NCBI RefSeq assembly: GCF_008274825.1
Contig: NZ_CP030848.1
Location: 1,550,001 to 1,614,000 of the forward strand
Source of the DNA: Sphingobacterium hotanense
GTDB taxonomy: Bacteria > Bacteroidota > Bacteroidia > Sphingobacteriales > Sphingobacteriaceae
Reading direction: 5' to 3'
Length of the DNA: 64,000 nt
The position numbers and the translations under genes are program-made. Below the pieces are notes generated by a model that saw nothing but the letters and a program-made list of their open reading frames with translations, did not search any database and had not been told where the DNA came from. Positions 27,303-35,590 of this stretch are shown piece after piece. Numbering within the stretch: the stretch's first letter is position 1; each line of letters opens with the position of its first letter.

Positions 27303-28073
27303 ATGGATGCTAAAGAACTAGAAGTTGGTACACTAAAAGTGTACACTTTTGAAAATAGAGAGGAGCTAGGTTTGTATGCAGGAAAAAAAGCTGCAGCACG
27401 AATTAAAGAACTGCAGGAAACACCCGATAAAATTGTTCGTATGATATTTGCCTCGGCGCCTTCACAGCTGGAAACACTGGCTTATTTACGTAAGGACGAG
27501 GGTATCGACTGGTCTCGGGTAGTCGCTTTTCATATGGACGAGTATGTCGGCATCGAGAAAAACCATCCGCAAAGCTTTGCTAGCTTCTTAGAGCAAAATC
27601 TATTTGATCAAGTAAATATCGGACAGGTTCATTTCATCAACGGCATTGCTGAGGATCCTCAGGCAGAATGCGAGCGCTATGAAGCCTTATTGAAAGAAGC
27701 GCCCATCGATATCGTATGCTTAGGAATAGGGGAAAACGCACATATTGCATTCAATGAACCTCACTTAGCAGACTTCGCAGACCCTCATTTTGTCAAGCTG
27801 GTCGACTTGGATTTAACAAGTAGACAACAGCAGGTCAACGACGGATGTTTCCTTACCTTGGAGGAGGTGCCAACGCATGCAATCACACTGACCGTACCAG
27901 CATTATTTGCTGGACAAAGCCTTTTTTGCATGGTGCCCGGTAGTACCAAAGCGACGGCAGTTCATGCCACCCTAAACGGAGAAATTACAACGGAAATACC
28001 ATCTAGTATATTGCGGACACATCCACAGGTATCACTCTTTATTGATAAGGATAGTGCTGCACAACTAAACTAA
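27303..28073 (+). CDS. glucosamine-6-phosphate deaminase/6-phosphogluconolactonase-like protein
   Basis: NagB/SugI-fold cytoplasmic enzyme of 256 residues. Landmarks: MDEYVG with Asp79, HPQSFASFL, and GIGENAHIAFNEP at 141-153. In classical NagB this last motif is GIG-x-D-G-H, and here Asn145 replaces the Asp that assists ring opening, while His147 and Glu152 remain. A similar GIGEN-H motif marks a NagB-like branch found beside Gfo/Idh proteins, as here. The true reaction may be an isomerase/deaminase on another phosphosugar or a lactonase. It is followed by the lipoprotein oxidoreductase after six bases. Confidence 0.88.
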   Translation: MDAKELEVGTLKVYTFENREELGLYAGKKAAARIKELQETPDKIVRMIFASAPSQLETLAYLRKDEGIDWSRVVAFHMDEYVGIEKNHPQSFASFLEQNLFDQVNIGQVHFINGIAEDPQAECERYEALLKEAPIDIVCLGIGENAHIAFNEPHLADFADPHFVKLVDLDLTSRQQQVNDGCFLTLEEVPTHAITLTVPALFAGQSLFCMVPGSTKATAVHATLNGEITTEIPSSILRTHPQVSLFIDKDSAAQLN

Positions 28074-28079
28074 TTTCAA

Positions 28080-29453
28080 ATGAAAAAATTAGCTATCGCC
28101 TTGCTTGTTCTTGCTACTTTGAATTCCTGTAAAACAGAAAAAGAAACAACGTCAGATAAACTCACGCTGATGACTTTAGATCCAGGACATTTTCATGCGT
28201 CCCTGATTCAAAAAAGTATGTTGCCCGGAATCGACTCCGTATGTTATGTTTATGCACCAAAGTCGTTAGGCGTATCTGCGCACAATGCTCTGCTGAACGA
28301 GTATAATATCCGTGAAGAAAACCCGACGGGTTGGAAGGTCGAATCCTACACCGATTCAGATTTCTTAGAGAAAATGCTGGAAGAAAAGCCTGGCAACATC
28401 GTCGTGTTAGCTGGTAACAATAAGAGAAAGACAGATTATATCCATAAGTCAGTTTCTGCAGCGCTCAACGTACTTTCGGATAAGCCCATGGCGATCAACA
28501 AAGAAGGATTCAACCTGTTGATTGACGCCTTTGACGTTGCGAAGGATAAGCAAGTATTGCTATATGATATCATGACCGAGCGTTATAATATCTTTTCTAT
28601 TCTTCAGAAAGAGTTGGTCCATAATGCCGACCTATTTGGAACACTAGAGAAGGGTACAATTGATAACCCGGCAATCATCAAGAATTCGGTTCATCACTTC
28701 TTTAAAGAGGTGTCGGGCAAACCTTTGATTCGTCCAGATTGGTATTACGATGTCGAGCAGGAGGGAGAAGGTATTGTCGATGTTACCACGCATTCGATCG
28801 ATTTGATTCAATGGCAACTTTTCCCGGAAAATGTATTTGACTACAAGGCGGATGTAGAAGTTCTTAATGCGAATCGCTATCCTACAAAAATTAGCTTAGC
28901 AGAGTTTGAGCAATCAACTGGCGATGCCGCATTCCCGGGTTTCCTACAAAAAGATGTCAAGAACGATACGCTAAATGTTTACGCCAATGGCGAGATCAAT
29001 TATTCGCTCAAAGGAGTCCATAGCAAGGTTGCCGTACAATGGAATTATCAGGCTCCCGAAGGATCCGTTGATACCCATCTTTCACAAATTCGTGGAACGC
29101 GATCTATTGTATCGATCAAACAGGGCAAGGAGCAAAACTATAAACCACGCTTATACATCGAGCCAGCTGCAGCTACCGGATTTACAGAAGACGACAAAAA
29201 GGCCATAAATGCAGGCTTTGAAACCATCGCTAGTAAATACAAGGGTATTGCACTGAAAGCGGAAGGTAATGGCTACGTAGTCGATGTTCCTGCGGATTTA
29301 TTGGAAGGACATGAAGAGCACTTTGCCCATGTCGCCAACAAGTTCCTGGATTATGTGCGTGCAGGCGAGATGCCAGAATGGGAGAAGTCCTACATGCTCA
29401 CCAAATACTATATAACAACAGAAGCTTTGGCAAAAGCCAAAACATTAAGATAA
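28080..29453 (+). CDS. lipoprotein Gfo/Idh/MocA-like putative oxidoreductase
   Basis: Lipoprotein of 457 residues with lipobox LNSC (Cys17). The N-terminal part is a degenerate Gfo/Idh fold (LDPGHFHASLIQKSML, DKPMAINKEGF, DVTTHSIDLIQW) and the C-terminal part matches the putative oxidoreductase C-terminal domain family (Oxidoreduct_C). No canonical GxGxxG loop is visible, so cofactor binding may be altered or absent. Exposed to periplasm or surface. Paired with the NagB-like gene, and terminated strongly just after the stop. Confidence 0.85.
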   Translation: MKKLAIALLVLATLNSCKTEKETTSDKLTLMTLDPGHFHASLIQKSMLPGIDSVCYVYAPKSLGVSAHNALLNEYNIREENPTGWKVESYTDSDFLEKMLEEKPGNIVVLAGNNKRKTDYIHKSVSAALNVLSDKPMAINKEGFNLLIDAFDVAKDKQVLLYDIMTERYNIFSILQKELVHNADLFGTLEKGTIDNPAIIKNSVHHFFKEVSGKPLIRPDWYYDVEQEGEGIVDVTTHSIDLIQWQLFPENVFDYKADVEVLNANRYPTKISLAEFEQSTGDAAFPGFLQKDVKNDTLNVYANGEINYSLKGVHSKVAVQWNYQAPEGSVDTHLSQIRGTRSIVSIKQGKEQNYKPRLYIEPAAATGFTEDDKKAINAGFETIASKYKGIALKAEGNGYVVDVPADLLEGHEEHFAHVANKFLDYVRAGEMPEWEKSYMLTKYYITTEALAKAKTLR

Positions 29454-29479
29454 ACGATGTAATTCGATTCTAAACCTAA

Positions 29480-29515
29480 AAATAAGCGGCCCCCTCTGGG
29501 CCGCTTATTTTTTTT
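29480..29515 (+). terminator. intrinsic terminator
   Basis: Perfect 13-bp stem AAATAAGCGGCCC (29480-29492) and GGGCCGCTTATTT (29498-29510), 5-base loop, followed by a run of T. It ends the plus-strand transcript that finishes at 29453. Confidence 0.93.
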
Positions 29516-29543
29516 GCATCGTCGATTCGTCAACCCTCAATCT

Positions 29544-29631
29544 GCTTAGAACCCTTTCAGAACCCTTTCACTCCCCTTTATAACCCAAATCAAAGCCGCT
29601 CCGAATTGGGTTTGATAGGGGTTATAATAGG
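29544..29631. repeat. dispersed hairpin element, copy B
   Basis: Related to copies at 4492 and 52371. In reverse complement it aligns with copy C over CGGAGCGG, GTTTGAT/CTTTGAT, GGGGAGTGAAAGGG and the following TGAAAGGG. Its core can fold TTATAACCC..ATCAAAG against GTTTGAT..GGGGTTATAA. No coding content. Confidence 0.7.
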
Positions 29632-29690
29632 CTGAAGTTTGTTAGTGGTCAGACGAAGGTGTTTAGATTGTTTATCAAGGGAAAGTTGTC

Positions 29691-29871
29691 TTGAACCAGG
29701 AAAGGAAGGATGTAAGGATTGGCAGGATAGTATTGTTTAGAAAAGGAAGTTCGTCTGAACCAGGACAGGAAGGATGTAAGGATTGGCAGGATCCTGTTCA
29801 TCTTTTCATCCTTTCTTTCCTGGTTCAAGACGATACACATATTCCCTTAGCCCTTCCTTCCTCAGTTCAAG
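29691..29871. repeat. GAACCAGGAAAGGAAGGATG repeat cluster
   Basis: Two direct copies of a unit beginning TTGAACCAGG or CTGAACCAGG start near 29691 and 29755 (64 bases apart). The second is followed by an inverted copy ending at 29828, and a decayed inverted copy lies at about 29850-29871. The same unit makes the 66-bp tandem array at 52054-52325. ORFs read through it on both strands only because of the repeat, and no gene is called. The remaining bases to 29947 show nothing else. Confidence 0.85.
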
Positions 29872-29947
29872 ACAAAATTCCCGTCTTGTTTATACGAAGG
29901 TTCAAAACTACAAATAGGAAAGATAGCTAGAAAAGTATGTTATACTA

Positions 29948-30301
29948 TTAAGGCTTTAATTGATATTCTTGGATCAAGAAGTCAGAGGGGATTTTTAATA
30001 ATTTCGAGAGATGCCGTATCATAGACAAGGTGAGTGGTCGTTTATAATTCAGGATCTTGCTAACAGTGCTTTTGTTTCCTAGTTGAGATGCCGAATATCC
30101 AAATTCTTTCATTCGAATTTTAATCATCTCAATAGGATCAATTTCCGTAACCGGGTATTTTTTGACCTCATAATTTGAAATCAAGGTAACCAAAAGCATC
30201 TTTTCTTTATGTTCCACCGTACCGCGCTTTGAATATTTGATCTCTTCAAATCGTTTAAGGGCGTTCTTATACTCGTTATCATTTTCTAGTAAATACCACA
30301 T
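29948..30301 (-). CDS. higA: HigA-type antitoxin (HTH protein)
   Basis: Antitoxin and autorepressor of 117 residues encoded downstream of its toxin, the order typical of higBA. The C-terminal half carries a helix-turn-helix of the XRE/HigA class (IKIRMKEFGYSASQLGNKST, then VSKILNYKRPLTLSMIRHLS). The N-terminal part with the TLISNYEVKKYPVTEIDP stretch resembles toxin-neutralising regions of this family. Only two bases separate it from the toxin stop. Confidence 0.85.
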   Translation of the reverse strand: MWYLLENDNEYKNALKRFEEIKYSKRGTVEHKEKMLLVTLISNYEVKKYPVTEIDPIEMIKIRMKEFGYSASQLGNKSTVSKILNYKRPLTLSMIRHLSKLLKIPSDFLIQEYQLKP

Positions 30302-30303
30302 AG

Positions 30304-30597
30304 CTAAATATTCTTCGCATCTATTTTATCATATTCTGCGTGGGTTCCAATAAAGCGAACGTCCACATAACCGTCCTTATAGGCGACTTCAATAATTAAT
30401 CGGAATTTATTGCCAACTATTTTGAAGCGAGCCCTATCCGCACTGATAATCTTAGCAGTTGGAAAATCGTCTATGATGTCCTGGCTTTTCAACCATTGTG
30501 CACTTCTGACCAGAATAATCCAAGCGTCAATCCCTTTTCTGCTGCTCGCATGTTTCTTTTTGAAACGATCTAGAAGTTCCAATTTCAGGATAATCAT
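30304..30597 (-). CDS. higB: HigB-type mRNA interferase toxin
   Basis: Toxin of 97 residues, RelE-like fold, expected to cleave mRNA on the ribosome. Family features: SSRKGIDAWIILVRSAQWLK, the basic SADRARFKIVGNKFRLII and the C-terminal VRFIGTHAEYDKID. Length is normal. It starts at ATG 30597, 20 bases after a large palindrome that is probably the operator. First gene of the pair, transcribed leftward. Confidence 0.9.
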   Translation of the reverse strand: MIILKLELLDRFKKKHASSRKGIDAWIILVRSAQWLKSQDIIDDFPTAKIISADRARFKIVGNKFRLIIEVAYKDGYVDVRFIGTHAEYDKIDAKNI

Positions 30598-30617
30598 AAC
30601 GCGATATAAAAATAAGT

Positions 30618-30642
30618 AAAAGTTTCCATTTTGGAAACTTTT
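30618..30642. promoter_or_regulatory. palindromic operator upstream of higBA
   Basis: Perfect 11-bp arms AAAAGTTTCCA (30618-30628) and TGGAAACTTTT (30632-30642) around TTT, 20 bases upstream of the toxin start. HigA-family antitoxins bind such palindromes to repress their own operon. The binding itself is inferred. Confidence 0.65.
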
Positions 30643-30739
30643 AGATAACTGCTTTAATATGAATCTTCGTGCTTATCTCGCTGTGAATGTATTTTATTAT
30701 CCTGTAAATCAGGAATGTATATAACACTTTAAAAATAAT

Positions 30740-30782
30740 CTACTAAAATAGTAGACTTTATTTTCTAATCCTATTATATTTG
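30740..30782 (+). promoter_or_regulatory. promoter -7 box with upstream palindrome
   Basis: TATATTTG at 30775-30782 exactly fits TAnnTTTG. A 15-bp perfect palindrome, CTACTA-AAA-TAGTAG, lies at 30740-30754, where a -33 element would sit, so a repressor could block it. It would transcribe rightward through the duplicated leader to the susC at 31051. Confidence 0.5.
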
Positions 30783-30847
30783 TCAAAAGTTATTCAATTG
30801 GCGTTGGTAACCGCAAGTAAATTATTTATTAAACTAAATCATTCTCA

Positions 30848-30934
30848 ATGAAAAGAAATCTATCTAAACAAGCATTTTTACCTTTCAAATTTTCTCATCT
30901 TTCTGCCCATTTTGGTATGCGAATGTGTCTTTAG
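30848..30934 (+). CDS. short ORF after first leader copy (leader peptide or gene remnant)
   Basis: A 28-codon frame, MKRNLSKQAFLPFKF onwards, starts at the same relative position as the real susC start in the second leader copy and ends in TAG. Its N-terminus resembles the basic start of STN-SusC proteins, so it may be the stub of a deleted susC. A regulatory leader peptide is the alternative. Confidence 0.3.
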   Translation: MKRNLSKQAFLPFKFSHLSAHFGMRMCL

Positions 30935-30957
30935 TTCATTTCCCTAAAAAGAAAAAA

Positions 30958-30974
30958 GGGAAGCAAAGCTTCCC
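30958..30974 (-). terminator. terminator-like hairpin reading leftward
   Basis: GGGAAGC-AAA-GCTTCCC hairpin. A long A-run precedes it on plus, so on the minus strand it is followed by T6CT5 and resembles an intrinsic terminator. No minus-strand gene lies to its right, which fits rearranged DNA or protection of higBA from antisense transcription. Confidence 0.5.
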
Positions 30975-31050
30975 TCGAATTCAATAATGAAACAAGTTTT
31001 CAATTGGCGTTGGCACTTGTAAGTATTCACTATTAAACTAAAGCAAACAT

Positions 31051-34000
31051 ATGAAAAATATTGGAGTACTTCGGTATTTCAGTTTATTGCTATGGGCTTT
31101 CAGCTTGTTCAACAGCACGCTGTATGCTCAGGATAAACCCAAACCTATCATCAACGCATCTTTAGAAGGTGTTGTTCTTGATTCACTAACCCGGCAGCCT
31201 ATAGAAGGGGTCACGATACAGTTAGATGCCGTAACGCATGCAGTAAAAACTGACCAGGAAGGCCGTTTTCAATTTGTCACCGGACAAAAATTGCCATTTA
31301 CGATCAAAGTTAGCTTTCTTGGGTACAAGACGAAGAATTTAGTAGTCGACGTATCGCCAACCGCAATCTTGTTAAGTCCGTCTTCGGAAGATCTGGACGA
31401 GGTGGTCGTGGTCGGCTATGGTACGCAGCGACGCCGTGATCTGACGGGAGCTGTTGGCTCGGTTCCGGAAAGCTTCTTGAATCAAAAGGTAAGCTCTGTC
31501 GACCAGTCGCTGAAAGGAGCCATCTCAGGCGTACAAGTAACACAAACTTCCGGGCAGCCCGGAGCGGGGGTAAGTATCCGGGTTCGCGGCGGTGCATCCA
31601 TTCAAGGAGGCAATGAACCGCTCTATGTAATCGATGGCTTTCCAGTTTACAATCAGTCGGAAAGCACTGGTGTTAACAGCGGGACACCGATCAACCCCTT
31701 AGCGAGCATCAACCCTAACGATATTGAAAGCATTGAAGTTTTGAAGGATGCTGCAGCGACAGCGATCTATGGCTCTCGCGGCGCGAACGGGGTGGTCATC
31801 ATCAGTACGAAGAAGGGGCGTGCAGGTCGTGTGCAACTGAACTACGATGGCAGCAAGGGTTGGCAATCTGTTGTCAAGCAGATCGACGTCTTAGATGCCC
31901 AATCCTTCGCTCGATTACGGAATGAAACCCTGTATGATACCAACCCAAGTAGAGGAAAATTCCAGTATTTGTCGGAGGAACAGATTAGCCAACTAGGCGA
32001 GGGTACAAATTGGCAGAACGAAGCCTTCCGAGTGGGCGAGGTGCAAAATCATCAGCTATCACTGACGGGGGGAGCAGAAAGAATTCAGTATTATTTAGGC
32101 GCTAACTACCTGAATCAGGAAGGTGTTGTGGTCAATACAGACTTCCGTCGATTGGGTTTTCGATCCAACTTACACGCAAAGCCGTTCGAGCGGTTGGATG
32201 TTTCTGCCAATCTAACTATCAATAAAACCAATTCGCAGATCGCTCCGACGGGTATTATCAATTCCTTATTGATTATGCCGCCTACGGCTACAATCTATGA
32301 GGCGGATGGTTCATATACCCTGCGTAATCCATTTGAAAACATCTTTGCAAATCCTATTGCAACACTATTGGAGACGAGCAACGAATCTAATAATCTACGT
32401 GTTCTGGGAACTGCATATGCGCAATACGAATTGTTGAAAGGTTTGTCTGCTAAAGTGTTATTTGGGGTAGACCTGAGTAATAGAAATGATAAGTATTACC
32501 TGCCATCATATATTTATGAGGGCTCAGGAAGCAAAGGGACAGCCAACTTGGGAAACCTAGAGAATCAAGCCTGGTTAAATGAGAATACGCTAACCTATAG
32601 CAAAAGCTTCGGACAACATGACCTCAACGTGCTGCTCGGTTTTACGCAGCAGGAAAGCAGTACAAGCTTGTTCAATGCAGGGGCATCAAGCTTCGTAACA
32701 GACGAACTTCTTTATAACAACCTGCAGAGCGGGTCGGTTTTAATCCGTCCTAACTCTGATGCTTACGATTGGGTATTACACTCGCTGTTGAGTCGCATAA
32801 ATTATAATTATGCAAATAAATATTATGTTTCGGCAAGTATTCGCCGAGACGGTAGTTCTCGTTTTGGAAGTGCTAACAAATGGGGTAATTTTCCATCCTT
32901 AGCGTTTTCATGGAGAGCAAGCAAAGAGGACTTTTTTACAGGCTTACTGCCGACGATTAATGATTTGAAAGTACGCGCCAGCTTCGGAGCAACAGGAAAT
33001 CAGGAAATCGGCCAGTATCAGTCACTCGCTACTCTTTATGCTTTGAACTATTATTTCGGAAATGCAGTGCAGACCGGATTTGCATCGCAGCGTGTGCCGA
33101 ATGCTGAGTTAGGTTGGGAGACGACTTATCAATATGATGCGGGTATTGATTTGGCATTCCTGCAAAATCGAATACAAATATCAGCGGACTACTATTACAA
33201 GCGCACTAAAAATTTGTTGCTCAGCGTGGAAATTCCTTGGACATCGGGCTATGCAACTTCCTTGCAGAATTTCGGCTCGGTGAGCAATAAAGGCGTGGAA
33301 CTGAGCATCAAGAGCAAGAATGTGCAGGGTGCATTTAATTGGGGTTCGGATTTCAATATCTCCTTTAACCGGAACAAGGTCTTATCGATTGGCGATGGCT
33401 CGGAGCGCTACATCAACGGTAATTACCTGATTGCTGTCGGAAAACCATTGGGAACATTCTATGGCACGGTGACAGACGGTATCTTGCAGTTGGGAGAGGA
33501 AGCCACTAAGGGTGTTTATACGGGGAATGCAAATCCAAAAGCTGGAGATCGCCTATATAAAGATATTGACGGCGATGGTAAGTTTTCGACAGCAAACGAC
33601 CGCACGATTATTGGAAATGCGCAACCCGATTTTATCTTCGGCTTCAGTAATAACTTTTCTTATCAAGGTTTCGATTTGAGTTTCTTGATACAAGGCACTG
33701 TCGGTAATCAGATTCTGAATATAAATCGCCAAAACCTCGAGATGTTTACCGGGCAGCAAAATGCGTCGATAGATGCTTTAGCTCGCTGGACTCCCGAAAA
33801 CACTACGCAGGTTTATCCTCGGGCAAAGCTTGATCCGGCGCCCATCTTTTCGGACCAATTTGTGGAGTCGGGAACATTCGTTCGGCTGGCGAACCTACGG
33901 TTTGCTTATTCCCTGCCTAAAACTTGGTTAAGCTCAGCCCACATTAATCATGCGCAAGTTTACTTTATTGGACAAAACCTACTGACCTTGACAAACTATC

Positions 34001-34110
34001 GCGGTTTTGACCCGGAAGTAACATCGGGCAGCAATGTGCAGATCGGAACCGACGCTGGCATCTATCCTGTAGCGAAGACTTTGTCGTTGGGGCTTTCATT
34101 AACCTTTTAA
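31051..34110 (+). CDS. SusC/RagA-family TonB-dependent receptor
   Basis: Outer-membrane transporter of 1019 residues. Signal peptide 1-27 (ending LYAQ), carboxypeptidase-regulatory-like domain about 35-108, DEVVVVGYGTQ at 116-126, plug with RVRGGASIQGGNEPLYVIDG, barrel ending LGLSLTF. No STN domain. The partner SusD follows after nine bases and then a sulfatase, so the ligand is probably a sulfated oligosaccharide. It is preceded by the duplicated leader and promoter described at 30740-31050. Confidence 0.97.
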   Translation: MKNIGVLRYFSLLLWAFSLFNSTLYAQDKPKPIINASLEGVVLDSLTRQPIEGVTIQLDAVTHAVKTDQEGRFQFVTGQKLPFTIKVSFLGYKTKNLVVDVSPTAILLSPSSEDLDEVVVVGYGTQRRRDLTGAVGSVPESFLNQKVSSVDQSLKGAISGVQVTQTSGQPGAGVSIRVRGGASIQGGNEPLYVIDGFPVYNQSESTGVNSGTPINPLASINPNDIESIEVLKDAAATAIYGSRGANGVVIISTKKGRAGRVQLNYDGSKGWQSVVKQIDVLDAQSFARLRNETLYDTNPSRGKFQYLSEEQISQLGEGTNWQNEAFRVGEVQNHQLSLTGGAERIQYYLGANYLNQEGVVVNTDFRRLGFRSNLHAKPFERLDVSANLTINKTNSQIAPTGIINSLLIMPPTATIYEADGSYTLRNPFENIFANPIATLLETSNESNNLRVLGTAYAQYELLKGLSAKVLFGVDLSNRNDKYYLPSYIYEGSGSKGTANLGNLENQAWLNENTLTYSKSFGQHDLNVLLGFTQQESSTSLFNAGASSFVTDELLYNNLQSGSVLIRPNSDAYDWVLHSLLSRINYNYANKYYVSASIRRDGSSRFGSANKWGNFPSLAFSWRASKEDFFTGLLPTINDLKVRASFGATGNQEIGQYQSLATLYALNYYFGNAVQTGFASQRVPNAELGWETTYQYDAGIDLAFLQNRIQISADYYYKRTKNLLLSVEIPWTSGYATSLQNFGSVSNKGVELSIKSKNVQGAFNWGSDFNISFNRNKVLSIGDGSERYINGNYLIAVGKPLGTFYGTVTDGILQLGEEATKGVYTGNANPKAGDRLYKDIDGDGKFSTANDRTIIGNAQPDFIFGFSNNFSYQGFDLSFLIQGTVGNQILNINRQNLEMFTGQQNASIDALARWTPENTTQVYPRAKLDPAPIFSDQFVESGTFVRLANLRFAYSLPKTWLSSAHINHAQVYFIGQNLLTLTNYRGFDPEVTSGSNVQIGTDAGIYPVAKTLSLGLSLTF

Positions 34111-34119
34111 TATCCTGTC

Positions 34120-35586
34120 ATGAGAAAAAGATATCTACCTATTGTCCTATTGATTTCACTGCTTGCAACCGCTTGTTCGAAGTTAGACGAGCAGCCCCGT
34201 GCTATCCTCGTGAATGAGCAGTTCTACCTCGATGAGGCGCAAGCTGTCGCTGCGGTTACCGGAACTTATAGAAAACTATATGAAACTGGACAGTCCCTGT
34301 ATAATAGTTTGTTCCAGATTGGCGTGGAGATGGCGACGGACGACTATGAGGCGGGACCGCGTGCGCGGAATGCCCATGTTCGCGCGATCAGTAACTTAAC
34401 GCACGACGCGTCGAATGACCGCATGGAGCAATTATGGAAGCAGAGCTATGATGCCATCAATGCTTCTAACCTGAATATAGTTGCTATAGAAAAGATTCCA
34501 GCCGATAAGATCGACGCCACGATACAGAAGCGTCTGATATTAGAAGCGAGGTTCTTGCGCGCCTTGCATTACTTCAATTTAGTGCGTTGGTTTGGCGACG
34601 TGCCATTGCAACTGCAGCCGATTGCAAACCTGAGCAAGGCGGAACTGCAGGTGGCGAAAAGTACTGAGGAGCAGGTTTACTTACAGATTATTGCCGATTT
34701 ACAGGCTGCAGAAGCTTTGCCCAATTATAAAGCATATGGCGATACAGACAGAGGACGGGCGAGTTCCGGAGCAGCAAAGAGCTTGTTGGCTAAGGTTTAT
34801 CTGACGCAGAAAGATTATGCGAAAGCGAAAGCTAAGGCAGCAGAGGTCATTGAGCAGGAGGGCTATGAGCTATTTGAGGAATTTGCCGATGTGTTCAACG
34901 TGGAGACGAAGAATGGGAAGGAGCATATTTTCTCGGCGCAGTTTAAGGGGAATGTAGGCTACCAGGGCAATTCCTTGGCGGGCCGTTCAGCACCGGCTGA
35001 TATTCCTGGCATCAATGGCGATTATGCGGATGCCTTACATGTGCAGGGTGGCTTGTATGAAGCGTACGAGAAAACCGACGCCCGCCTTGCTGTGACTTTT
35101 ACGCTCGGAAAAGTATCGCCTGTCGACGGTAAGTATTACGCACTGCCTACGCCGCAATTCAATAAATATTATGACGACGCGGTGGTCGGTAATCAAAGCC
35201 AATCTTCTAAAAACTTACCAATTATTCGGTATGCAGAAGTGCTATTGATCTTCGCAGAGGCGGAAAATGAGTTGAATGGACCTACTGCTGCTGCAAAAGA
35301 CGCGTTGAATGCAGTACGGCAGCGGGCGAAGACTACTTTATTGACAACCAGCGTTAGTAAAGATGCCTTTCGGGAGTCGGTTTTTGAAGAGCGTCGGAAA
35401 GAACTCGTCTATGAGTATCAAAGATGGTTCGACTTGGTGAGGCGTGGTGCGGACTACTACGTCGCTAAGCTGAAAGCCGCGGGCAAGATTAATGCCTCCG
35501 CAAGACATCTGCATTTTCCTACTCCACAGCGAGAATTGAACCTTAACCCTAATCTAAAACAACATCCAGATTGGATTAATCATTAA
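34120..35586 (+). CDS. SusD/RagB-family lipoprotein
   Basis: Surface glycan-binding lipoprotein of 488 residues, lipobox ATAC (Cys19). The N-terminal helical repeat region includes EARFLRALHYFNLVRWFGDV, and the C-terminal SusD domain includes EERRKELVYEYQRWFDLVRR and ends KQHPDWINH. A compact member of the family. Co-transcribed with the SusC before it and the sulfatase four bases after it. Confidence 0.96.
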   Translation: MRKRYLPIVLLISLLATACSKLDEQPRAILVNEQFYLDEAQAVAAVTGTYRKLYETGQSLYNSLFQIGVEMATDDYEAGPRARNAHVRAISNLTHDASNDRMEQLWKQSYDAINASNLNIVAIEKIPADKIDATIQKRLILEARFLRALHYFNLVRWFGDVPLQLQPIANLSKAELQVAKSTEEQVYLQIIADLQAAEALPNYKAYGDTDRGRASSGAAKSLLAKVYLTQKDYAKAKAKAAEVIEQEGYELFEEFADVFNVETKNGKEHIFSAQFKGNVGYQGNSLAGRSAPADIPGINGDYADALHVQGGLYEAYEKTDARLAVTFTLGKVSPVDGKYYALPTPQFNKYYDDAVVGNQSQSSKNLPIIRYAEVLLIFAEAENELNGPTAAAKDALNAVRQRAKTTLLTTSVSKDAFRESVFEERRKELVYEYQRWFDLVRRGADYYVAKLKAAGKINASARHLHFPTPQRELNLNPNLKQHPDWINH

Positions 35587-35590
35587 CATT

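Larger units (their letters stand above)
30793..31050 (+). repeat. duplicated 5' leader segment
   Basis: Two related leaders precede two ATG codons. TTCAATTGGCGTTGG occurs at 30793-30807 and 30999-31013, and TATTAAACTA at 30827-30836 and 31031-31040. The copies are offset by 203-206 bases and lead to ATG 30848 and ATG 31051 respectively. This looks like a duplication of a susC leader in which the first copy lost its gene. Confidence 0.6.

Noticed and set aside
29649..29930. Short ORFs with the same NQERKD/SFLSWFR peptides near the second repeat cluster
   Set aside because: Same cause: repeat translation, on both strands, without independent support.
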